A stretch of DNA of 8,684 nucleotides, taken from positions 1 to 8,684 of the forward strand of contig JAJRXN010000153.1 of the NCBI GenBank assembly GCA_024276295.1, written 5' to 3'. This DNA comes from Acidobacteriota bacterium. GTDB lineage: Bacteria; Acidobacteriota; Polarisedimenticolia; J045. The notes below the pieces were generated by a model that made no database searches, was not told where the DNA came from, and saw nothing but the letters and a program-made list of their open reading frames with translations. Each line of letters starts with the position of its first letter. The stretch's first letter is position 1. Below are positions 1 to 7,770 of this stretch, in pieces. Position numbers and translations under genes: made by a program.

Positions 1-1067
1 CTCCGGGAGAGTTCCTCGATCGCGGCTTCGGTCAGGCGGCGCGGGCGGAAGTTGTTCTCGGCGCAGATCAGCCCGACGAGGTGTTCGACCAGTGCCGGGA
101 TGTCCTCTCTTCGCTCACGCAGTGGCGGGAGCGGGATCGGCAGCACGCTCAGCCGGTAGAACAGGTCTTCCCGGAACCGCCCTTCGGCGATCTCCCGCCG
201 CAGGTCCTTGTTGGTCGCCGCGATGACCCGGACATCGACGTGGATCGGCTCGCCGCCACCGAGCGGCTCGATCTCGCCGCTCTCGAGCGCACGAAGCACC
301 TTGGCCTGCGTCTTGAGCGACATGTCGCCGACCTCGTCGAGGAAGATCGTCCCGCCATCGGCACGGGCGAACCGTCCGCGCTGCCGCCCGGTGGCGCCGG
401 TGAACGATCCCTTCTCGTGACCGAACAGTTCGGATTCGATCAGGTCGTCCGGAATCGCGGCGCAGTTGACCTTGATGAACGGACGATCGGCACGGCTCGA
501 GGCGCGGTGGATCGAACGGGCGACCAGTTCCTTGCCCGTGCCGGACTCGCCGGTGATCAGCACCGTGGCCTGGGTCGGCCCCGCCCGGGCGATCGTCTCG
601 CGGATGCGCCGCATCGGCTCGGAATCGCCCACGAGCTGCCAGCGCCGGTCCTCCTCCCGCTGGATCGTGTCGACCTCGGAGCGCAGGAACTCCCGTTCGA
701 GCACGCCCTCGAGCCGACGCAGGACGATCTCGCGTTCGAGGGGCTTCTCGAGGAAATCCTGCGCACCGAGCTGGAGCGCGCGCACGGCCGTCTCGATCGT
801 GCCGTGTCCGGAGATCATCAGGATCGGAATCTCGATCCCCTCGCGCCGCAACTGCTCGACGACATCGAGTCCGGACCGCCGCGGCATGCGGATGTCGAGC
901 AGCATCGCGTCCGGAGAACGGGTGCGGGCGACGGTCAGCGCCTGATCGCCGTCCGCCGCCTCGAGCACGCGGTACCCCTCGTATTCGAGGATCATGCGCA
1001 GGGTGTCCCTGATCGCCGACTCGTCGTCGGCGATCAGGACCCTGGCTCCTCGGAACGGTGCCGGCAC
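1..1067 (-). CDS. Sigma-54-dependent response regulator, NtrX-like (3' end outside window)
   Basis: This is an NtrC-class transcription activator: a phosphorylatable receiver controls an AAA+ ATPase that remodels sigma-54 RNA polymerase. The window holds 355 codons, and the family is usually about 450-480 aa, so the C-terminal Fis-type HTH is cut off. The receiver spans about residues 8-122, with acidic pocket ADDE (13-16), phospho-acceptor D58 in LLDIRMP, and the conserved EKP lysine at 108. The AAA+ domain begins near 145, with Walker A GESGTGKE at 173-180, the sigma-54 contact loop as GSFTGA (220-225, usually GAFTGA), and Walker B IFLDE at 241-245. ISGHGTIETAV and the NCAAIPDDLIESELFGHEKG stretch resemble NtrX more than NtrC or ZraR. 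The GTG start is chosen because AGGAGG lies 5 nt upstream, overlapping the htrA stop codon, and the next in-frame ATG lies inside the receiver. It is the last visible gene of the operon. Its target promoters are unknown. Confidence 0.95.
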   Translation of the reverse strand, partial: MPAPFRGARVLIADDESAIRDTLRMILEYEGYRVLEAADGDQALTVARTRSPDAMLLDIRMPRRSGLDVVEQLRREGIEIPILMISGHGTIETAVRALQLGAQDFLEKPLEREIVLRRLEGVLEREFLRSEVDTIQREEDRRWQLVGDSEPMRRIRETIARAGPTQATVLITGESGTGKELVARSIHRASSRADRPFIKVNCAAIPDDLIESELFGHEKGSFTGATGRQRGRFARADGGTIFLDEVGDMSLKTQAKVLRALESGEIEPLGGGEPIHVDVRVIAATNKDLRREIAEGRFREDLFYRLSVLPIPLPPLRERREDIPALVEHLVGLICAENNFRPRRLTEAAIEELSR

Positions 1068-1071
1068 GGGG

Positions 1072-1078
1072 CCCTCCT
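1072..1078 (-). promoter_or_regulatory. Ribosome binding site of the NtrX-like regulator
   Basis: The minus strand reads AGGAGGG, a near-perfect anti-16S match. It begins on the last base of the htrA TGA stop (1078-1080) and ends 4 nt before the GTG at 1067. This decides the GTG start and implies that the regulator is translated by ribosomes finishing htrA. Confidence 0.85.
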
Positions 1079-2607
1079 CAGGGTGCCCGGAAGAAGAACA
1101 GCCGCTGATCGGCCTGCGGCCGCGTCAGTACCGTCATCCGCACGACCTGCCCCGACCGGATCCCGGCCACCGCCTTGCGGAACGACTCCAGGTCGGGTGT
1201 CGGTTCGCCGTTGACGCTCAGCACGATGTTCCCCTTCTGCAGTCCCTCGTCGAACGCATCGGATTTCGGATCGACCTCGACGACGAGCACGCCGGCAAGC
1301 CCCTCGCGCTCGAGCAGCCGCCGGACGCCGTCCGGCACCGGCGCCACCGTGAAGCCCAGCGCGGAGACGTCTCCTTCGTCCCGCTCCTCGGACTTCTCTT
1401 CCGGCGCCCGCTCGCTCCCGCTCTCCTGGCCCCGCAGCCCTTCGCCGCGCTCGCCGAGCACGACCTCGACCGTCTTGCGTCCCGGCTTGCCCTCGTCATC
1501 GGAGGTCAGCAGTTCGAGCCTGATCGAGTCGCCGGGCTTGTGCCGGCTGATCTTGGTCACCAGGTCGTTGCTGTCCGCGACCTCGGCGCCGTCGACGGCC
1601 AGGATGATGTCCCCGCGGCCGACCCCCGCCTTCTCGGCCGGGCTGCCGTCCGCCACCGACTCGACGAGCGCCCCGCGGGGCGAGTCGAGGCCGTAGAACT
1701 CGGCGGCCTTGTCGGTCACGGCCCGCACCGTCACGCCGAGCCAGCCGCGCTTGACCGTCCCGGTCTCGACGAGCTGGTCGAGCACGTCCTTGACCATCGT
1801 GATCGGCAGCGCGAAGCCGATGCCCTCGATCTGCGCCATGCCGCCGCGGATGATAGCGGTGTTGATGCCGATCACCTCGCCCCTCGCGTTGATCAGCGGT
1901 CCCCCCGAGTTGCCGCGGTTGATCGCGGCGTCGGTCTGGATGTAGGACCCCACGTCGAGGTTGCCGGAGGCGATCAGGCGCCGTCCCTTGCCGCTGACGA
2001 TTCCGACCGTGACGGTGTTCTCGAGCATCACGGGATGGCCGATCGCCATGACCCATTCCCCGACACGGGCCCCGTCGGAATCGCCGAGCGGCAGCGGCGG
2101 AACCGGCTCTCCGGTGTCGACCTTGAGCAGCGCCACGTCGATGTACGGGTCGGTGCCGACCAGAGTGGCCTTGTACTCCTTGCCGTCGTACGTCCGGACC
2201 AGGAACTCCTCGCCATCCTGAACGACATGCTTGTTCGTCAGCAGATAGCCGTCTGCCGTGATGAAGAACCCCGATCCGCCCATGTATTCGGGCCGGAGAT
2301 CGGGCTTTTCCGCGCCGGGCGGCTCGTCGTTGAAGAAACGGCGGAAGAACGGATGATCGCGCAGCGGATCGCGGCCCTTCTCGCGAAACGCCTTCGTCGT
2401 GATCCTGACGACGGACGGCAGCGCGCGTTCCGCCAGGTCGGCGAACGAGGGGACGACGACTGCTGCCGAAGGCGGCGGCGGTGGTGCGAGGTCGAGTCCT
2501 CCGGCCTGGGCGTTCATCACCGGCGGGACGAGAGCCGCCACGAGCACGCCCGCGAGAACGGCCACCATCATCATCAGCGTAATCACCGCAAACTGGCCAC
2601 GGCTCAT
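1078..2607 (-). CDS. HtrA/DegP-like periplasmic serine protease (Do family, two PDZ domains)
   Basis: The 509-aa protein is a trypsin-like ATP-independent protease/chaperone that handles misfolded envelope proteins. Residues 7-30 form one hydrophobic segment, either a membrane anchor or a signal peptide with possible cleavage after NAQA (about 35). A proline-rich linker follows. The catalytic triad is visible: H127 in TNKHVV, D157 in IDVALLK and S234 in GNSGGPL. PDZ1 covers about 287-386, beginning RGWLGV. A very charged linker at 387-413 leads to PDZ2 at about 415-505. Two PDZ domains place it with DegP/DegQ/MucD rather than DegS. Where most relatives have GNPFGL, this one has GHPVML (190-195). 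The ATG at 2607 is chosen because GGGAGG lies 7 nt upstream and the hydrophobic segment follows at once. Upstream ATGs at 2688 and 2670 would add a hydrophilic 21-27 residue extension without a good ribosome binding site. Lying between two sigma-54 regulators, it is a likely output of, or feedback component in, an envelope stress circuit. Confidence 0.96.
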   Translation of the reverse strand: MSRGQFAVITLMMMVAVLAGVLVAALVPPVMNAQAGGLDLAPPPPPSAAVVVPSFADLAERALPSVVRITTKAFREKGRDPLRDHPFFRRFFNDEPPGAEKPDLRPEYMGGSGFFITADGYLLTNKHVVQDGEEFLVRTYDGKEYKATLVGTDPYIDVALLKVDTGEPVPPLPLGDSDGARVGEWVMAIGHPVMLENTVTVGIVSGKGRRLIASGNLDVGSYIQTDAAINRGNSGGPLINARGEVIGINTAIIRGGMAQIEGIGFALPITMVKDVLDQLVETGTVKRGWLGVTVRAVTDKAAEFYGLDSPRGALVESVADGSPAEKAGVGRGDIILAVDGAEVADSNDLVTKISRHKPGDSIRLELLTSDDEGKPGRKTVEVVLGERGEGLRGQESGSERAPEEKSEERDEGDVSALGFTVAPVPDGVRRLLEREGLAGVLVVEVDPKSDAFDEGLQKGNIVLSVNGEPTPDLESFRKAVAGIRSGQVVRMTVLTRPQADQRLFFFRAP

Positions 2608-2614
2608 CGAGAAT

Positions 2615-2620
2615 CCTCCC
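2615..2620 (-). promoter_or_regulatory. Ribosome binding site of htrA-like gene
   Basis: GGGAGG on the minus strand lies 7 nt before the ATG at 2607. It directly abuts the 3' arm of a perfect hairpin (2621-2638). It is the strongest argument for the 2607 start over the earlier in-frame ATGs. Confidence 0.8.
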
Positions 2621-2638
2621 GGATCGCGCCGGCGATCC
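2621..2638 (-). promoter_or_regulatory. Perfect 7-bp inverted repeat directly upstream of the htrA ribosome binding site
   Basis: The minus strand reads GGATCGC, loop CGGC, GCGATCC: seven perfect pairs with a 4-nt loop. In the mRNA the 3' arm ends at 2621 and the Shine-Dalgarno starts at 2620, so a folded stem would sit against the ribosome landing site without covering it. No T-run follows, so it is not an intrinsic terminator. It could be an mRNA structure tuning htrA translation, an RNase processing point or a protein-binding dyad. The function is inferred. Confidence 0.45.
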
Positions 2639-2653
2639 TCCGTTTCGACCTGC

Positions 2654-2668
2654 GCCGCGTTCCGCGGC
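2654..2668 (-). repeat. GC-only 6-bp hairpin just after the stop of the first response regulator
   Basis: GCCGCG and CGCGGC are separated by 3 nt and begin 9 nt beyond the TGA of the regulator gene (2678-2680). The stem is all G-C and no T-tract follows, so classical termination is unlikely. It could protect the upstream message, act as an RNA processing site or reduce read-through into htrA. A short GC-only stem can also arise by chance in such GC-rich DNA. Confidence 0.35.
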
Positions 2669-2677
2669 ATGTGTCGC

Positions 2678-4089
<1,412 letters not shown>

Positions 4090-4093
<4 letters not shown>

Positions 4094-6129
4094 GTCCGCT
4101 CTCCGAGCATCTCGACCAGCTCCGGCTCGCCGACGACCGGAATCCCCAGCTCGCGGGCCCGTGCCAGCTTGCTGCCCGGATCCTCGCCGGCCGCCAGCAG
4201 GTCGGTGCGGCTGCTGACCGACGAGGCGACCCGCGCACCGGCACGTTCGAGGGCCTGCCCGAGTTCCGTACGGGTCCAGCGCTCGAACCGGCCGGTGATG
4301 ACGACGGTCTTCCCGGCGAGCGGTCCGCCCTGTCCCTCGGCGGCCGCAGGCTCTTCCGGCTCGTCGAATCGCAGACCCGCCTCGCGCAGCCGCTCGACCA
4401 ATGCCCTGCCGGCGTGCGAGCGCAGGAAGCGGACGACGCTGCGGGCCGTCTGCGGGCCGATGTCGGGCAGTCCGGCGAGGCGCTCGACGGCGTCGTCCGC
4501 GCCGACCGCTTCGATCAGCCGCTCGAGCGTTCCGAAGTGCCGCGCCAGGACGCGGGCCGCCCGCTCGCCGACGTGGCGGATGCCGAGCGCGAACAGCAGC
4601 CGACGCAGCGGCCGTTCGCGGCTGCGGCGGATCTCTCCGATCAGCCTGGCGGCCGATCGCGCCCCCATCCGCTCGAGACCCTCGAGCTGGTCTTCCGTCA
4701 GCCGGTAGAGGTCGGCCACGTCCCGCACCAGCTTCCGCTCGACGAGCTGGTCGATCAGCGCCGGCCCGAGCCCCTCGATGTCCATCGCTCCGCGCCCGGC
4801 GAAGTGCCTGAGCGATTCCCGCAGCCGCGCCGGACAGGCCGGGTTGATGCACCGCAGCGCGACCTCGTCTTCTTCGCGCACGACCGGCTCGTCGCACGAC
4901 GGGCATCGCGCAGGCGGTTCGATGCGGCGGGCCGATCGCGGGCGCTTCGCGAGCACGGGCCCGATCACCTTGGGAATGATCTCGCCGCCCTTTTCCACCT
5001 GCACCATGTCGCCGATCCGGATGTCCTTGCGCTCGATCTCGTCGAAGTTGTGCAGCGTCGCCCGGGTGACGGTCGTGCCCGCGATGCGGACCGGCTCGAG
5101 GACCGCCACCGGGGTCAGGACGCCGGTGCGCCCGACCTGGATGCGGACGTCGCGCAGGCGGGTCGTCGCCCGTTCGGCGGGGTACTTGAACGCCACCGCC
5201 CACCGCGGGGCCTTGGACGTCGCACCGGCCCGTTCCTGGAGCGCGCGGGCATCGACCTTGATCACGATGCCGTCGACCTCGTAGGGCAGCTCCTCGCGCC
5301 GTCCGGCCCAGTGCTCGACGTAGTCCAGCACGGCCGCCAGCCCCCGGACGACCCGCGTGTGTTCGTTGGTGCGCAGACCGGCCCGACGCAGTTCGGCGAG
5401 CCCTTCGGACTGGCGCTCCGGCTCGCGGCCGTCGATCTCGACCGCCTGCCAGAAGTGCAGGTCCAGCGGCCGGCGGGCCACCTCGGCGGGATCGAGCAGG
5501 CGGATCGTCCCCGCCGCCGCGTTGCGCGGATTCGCCAGCGGGGCGAGCCCCTGATCCTCACGCTCACGGTTGAGCCGGATGAACTCCTCGGTCGGGAAAA
5601 AGATTTCCCCGCGGGCCTCGAGGTTGCGATACGGAGGCCGCAGCCGCAGCGGCAGCGAACGGATCGTGCGGATGGCGGCGGTGACATCCTCGCCGATGCG
5701 CCCGTCGCCGCGCGATACGGCCCGTGCGAGCACGCCGTCCTCCCAGATCACGGCCACGGAAACGCCATCGATCTTCAGCTCGCACGAGTACTCGATCGTC
5801 GTCGGGTCCTCGACATCGACGGCCCGGACGAGGCGCGCCTCCCATTCCTTCAGTTCGTCCGCCGTGTAGACGTTCTCGAGCGAGAGCATCGGCCGGGTGT
5901 GCTCGATCCGGGGCAGTTCGCCCGAGACCGGGTGGCCGACGCGCTGCGTCGGCGAGTCGGGCGTCACGAGATCCGGGTACCGGCGCTCGAGTTCGGCCAG
6001 CTCGCGCTCGAGACGGTCGTACTCCTCGTCGGAGATCTCCGGTCGGGCCAGCACGTAGTAGAGATACCGGTGGTGCCAGATCTGCTCGCGGAGCTGCCGG
6101 GCCCGCCGCGCGGCCTGCCTGGCGTTCAT
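4090..6129 (-). CDS. ligA: NAD+-dependent DNA ligase LigA
   Basis: This enzyme seals single-strand nicks during replication, joining Okazaki fragments, and during repair, using NAD+ as adenylate donor and releasing NMN. At 679 aa it is normal length for bacterial LigA, and every domain is present. Domain Ia with the NAD-binding YxxxYYVLxxPEISDEEYD pattern lies at about 21-39. The nucleotidyltransferase domain has the AMP-accepting lysine K119 in KIDG (119-122), and later VDGIVIK (285-291) and AFKYP (313-317). An OB fold covers about 325-400. A four-cysteine zinc finger (C409, C412, C427, C432) is followed by helix-hairpin-helix repeats (about 450-570) and a C-terminal BRCT domain (about 603-679, KTVVITGRF). 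No key residue is missing. The ATG overlaps the histidine kinase stop (ATGA), with GAGGGAG 8 nt upstream. It is unusual to find it inside a two-component operon. It is presumably transcribed from the kinase promoter unless an internal promoter exists. Confidence 0.99.
6126..6129 (-). other. ATGA stop/start overlap, histidine kinase to ligA
   Basis: The ATG of ligA (6129-6127) overlaps the kinase stop TGA (6128-6126). A GAGGGAG ribosome binding site lies at 6144-6138 inside the kinase coding region. This indicates co-transcription and probable translational coupling. Confidence 0.9.
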
Positions 6130-7580
6130 CGGTCGATCTCCCTCGAGAGCCGGCCGGCCTCGATCGCCGCGGCGATCTCGTCTTCGATCGAGACCGCCGG
6201 CGGAAGGATCAGCCGGAACGTGCTCCCCTCGCCCGGCTGCGAGTCGACTTCGATCCGCCCGCCGTGGCTCTCCATCGCGCGCAGCGCGATCGGAAGCCCG
6301 AGACCGGATCCGGCCGGCTTCTTCGAATAGAAGACCTCGAAGATCCGCTCCCGGTCCTCTGGCGCGATCCCCGGTCCCCGGTCGCGGACGTCGACCCGCG
6401 CCTCGCCATGGTCGGTCGCGCCGACGCGCACGACGACCCGGCTGCCGCGCGGGCTGACCTCCATCGCGTTCTGCAGCACGTTGAGCAGCGCCTGGCGTAC
6501 CAGCGCCTGGTCGATCCGCACCGGCGGTACGCCCTTTTCCTGTTCGTAGATCAGGTCGACACCGGCATCTGCGAACTGCGGGCGGATGAAACGGACCACG
6601 TCACCGACCAGGTCGGCGAGCACGGTCTCGATCTTGCGTGCCGGCTGGGGGCGCGCGTAGGCCAGGAAATCCTGCACCAGCCGCTCGAGACGCTCGACTT
6701 CCGCCCGTGACGAACGCAGCATCGACAGCGTCTCGGAACTCAGCTCGCCGCTGGCCAGCTCCTCCTCGAGAAGCTGCAGGTTGAGGTTCATCGCGTTGAG
6801 CGGGTTGCGGATCTCGTGTGCCAGGCCCGAGGCCAGCGTCCCGAGATGCGCGAGCTGGTTCGCCTGCTGCACGTCGGCCTCGAACCGGCGCGTGCGCTGG
6901 ATCAGCCGCAGCACGTAGAGAAACATCACCGCGAGCAGCACCAGGCTGACGGCGGCCCCGATCGCCAGTCGCAGCAGCATGCTCCGGCGCAGGGCGTTGA
7001 CCTCCTGGTCGATCGCGTCGCCGGAGACGCTGAGCACGAGGAACTGACCGCCACGGCCCATCGGAACCGCGATGCCGCGCTCGCGCGAGGCGCTGCGCAG
7101 GCCGCTCGTGGCGGTCCGCATCATCCCGAGCCCCGGCGGGCTGTCCGGACTCCGGGGCGCCGCCCCCCCGAAGGCATGGTCGCCGAGCTGGAGATCGAAC
7201 GGCTCGCGTCCTGCCTGCCGGCGGATGTCGACCAGCACCCGGCCGCTCGAATCGACGACCTGCAGCGAGCGGACCGGCGTTCCCGGGCCGAGCGCCTTCG
7301 AGAGCAACCCGGCGAGCCGGCGGCGGCGCTGCTCGAGGCGGAAGGGGTCGATCGCCCCGGACGGAGCGATCTCCCGCGCCAGCAGGTCGGCGACACGCCG
7401 GGCCATGCGGTGGAACTCGAAGACCTTGCTCTGCTCGACGCGGGGACCGTAGTCGTGGACCAGCAGCCAGCCGACCAGCACCGCGTTGGCTGCGAACAGC
7501 GCGAGGTAGAGCGTGACGGCGCGGATCAGCAGGCGCCGGAACTGCCTCGTGGACCGGCGACTCTCGCCTCGGGACGTCAT
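6126..7580 (-). CDS. Membrane sensor histidine kinase (NtrB/ZraS-type core)
   Basis: The 484-aa protein autophosphorylates on histidine and should pass phosphate to an NtrC-class regulator. An arginine-rich N-terminus (residues 4-20) is followed by TM1 (about 20-42), an extracytoplasmic sensor region of about 160 residues, TM2 (about 202-226), and a short linker with no clear HAMP domain. The dimerisation helix carries H255 in LAHEIRNPLNAMN, the form common in kinases that partner sigma-54 activators. The ATPase domain has the N-box (N367/N371 in LLNVLQNAMEVSP), G1 box DRGPGIAP (D400) and G2 box GSGLGLPIA (424-432). The sensor segment includes VVDSSGRVLVDIR (108-120), reminiscent of a PAS/Cache-type fold, but the ligand is unknown. 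The frame stays open upstream to 7772. The ATG at 7580 is chosen because TM topology starts soon after it and the upstream translation looks non-coding. It has no good Shine-Dalgarno, but a promoter-like sequence places +1 on the ATG. It is the first gene of the operon. Confidence 0.95.
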   Translation of the reverse strand: MTSRGESRRSTRQFRRLLIRAVTLYLALFAANAVLVGWLLVHDYGPRVEQSKVFEFHRMARRVADLLAREIAPSGAIDPFRLEQRRRRLAGLLSKALGPGTPVRSLQVVDSSGRVLVDIRRQAGREPFDLQLGDHAFGGAAPRSPDSPPGLGMMRTATSGLRSASRERGIAVPMGRGGQFLVLSVSGDAIDQEVNALRRSMLLRLAIGAAVSLVLLAVMFLYVLRLIQRTRRFEADVQQANQLAHLGTLASGLAHEIRNPLNAMNLNLQLLEEELASGELSSETLSMLRSSRAEVERLERLVQDFLAYARPQPARKIETVLADLVGDVVRFIRPQFADAGVDLIYEQEKGVPPVRIDQALVRQALLNVLQNAMEVSPRGSRVVVRVGATDHGEARVDVRDRGPGIAPEDRERIFEVFYSKKPAGSGLGLPIALRAMESHGGRIEVDSQPGEGSTFRLILPPAVSIEDEIAAAIEAGRLSREIDR

Positions 7581-7632
7581 GCCGGACAGTTTGATCCCGC
7601 CCGGCGGGCCTGTCAAATCGGCGTACTTTTTT
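7581..7632 (-). promoter_or_regulatory. Candidate sigma-70-type promoter of the operon, possibly leaderless
   Basis: On the minus strand a perfect TTGACA (7616-7611) is followed by a 17-nt spacer and CAAACT (7593-7588, 3 of 6 to TATAAT). A 7-nt discriminator then leads directly to the A of the kinase ATG at 7580. An A6 tract (7632-7627) falls at about -47 to -52, where an UP element would be. The perfect -35, ideal spacing and A-tract in GC-rich DNA support it. The -10 match is weak. If it is real, the transcript would start at or next to the start codon, which fits the lack of a ribosome binding site. Confidence 0.5.
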
Positions 7633-7682
7633 GGGGACACAGCGGGCTGTATCGCCCTGCGCAAGGGACCGTTGGGCGTTCC

Positions 7683-7714
7683 GTGCGGAGATCGCACCGC
7701 ACCGGTCGCGGTGC
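7683..7714. promoter_or_regulatory. Two overlapping inverted repeats in the divergent spacer, possible operator
   Basis: Dyad A is GTGCG-N5-CGCAC (7683-7697). Dyad B is GCACCGC-N7-GCGGTGC (7694-7714). Both are perfect, and they share 7694-7697, so as RNA or cruciform they would be mutually exclusive. They lie between the two divergent starts, about 100 bp upstream of the kinase -35 and about 57 bp before the XRE-TPR ATG. A DNA-binding site for the neighbouring XRE protein or one of the response regulators is plausible but not shown. Confidence 0.35.
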
Positions 7715-7741
7715 CGTTTCGGCCACGCGCACCCCGCCGGG

Positions 7742-7747
7742 TACACT
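7742..7747 (+). promoter_or_regulatory. Weak -10-like element before the XRE-TPR gene
   Basis: TACACT matches TATAAT at 4 of 6 positions and would give a short leader of about 17 nt that still contains the GGAGGG ribosome binding site. No convincing -35 lies 16-18 bp upstream. It is offered only as the best candidate in the spacer. Confidence 0.22.
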
Positions 7748-7758
7748 TGCAGGGAGCC

Positions 7759-7764
7759 GGAGGG
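7759..7764 (+). promoter_or_regulatory. Ribosome binding site of the XRE-TPR gene
   Basis: GGAGGG lies 6 nt before the ATG at 7771. It is a strong match at good spacing and fixes the start of the plus-strand gene. Confidence 0.8.
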
Positions 7765-7770
7765 ATCGTC

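Noticed and set aside
2621..2668. Intrinsic terminator between the first regulator and htrA
   Set aside because: Two GC stems are present, but no T-run follows either on the transcribed strand.
4094..5203. N-terminal extension of the first response regulator reaching back into ligA
   Set aside because: The upstream part is out-of-frame ligA sequence. The ATG at 4093 has a ribosome binding site and an immediately following receiver domain.
4414..6330. A 638-codon open frame on the plus strand opposite ligA
   Set aside because: It is antisense to a complete, motif-perfect ligA. Its translation is rich in Arg, Asp and Pro with no recognisable domain, as expected for a shadow frame in GC-rich DNA.
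7627..7640. TTTTTTGGGGACAC resembling a motif seen near some transposase-associated repeats
   Set aside because: It is a single copy with no partner repeat or transposase in the window. Its position is better explained as an A-tract upstream of the operon promoter.
7737..7750. Possible sigma-54 (-24/-12) promoter around TTGC before the XRE-TPR gene
   Set aside because: The GG to GC spacing is 8 nt instead of the required 10, and no TGGCAC block is present. Candidate GTGCCA sites on the minus strand (near 3204, 4151, 6070 and 6815) also fail the spacing.
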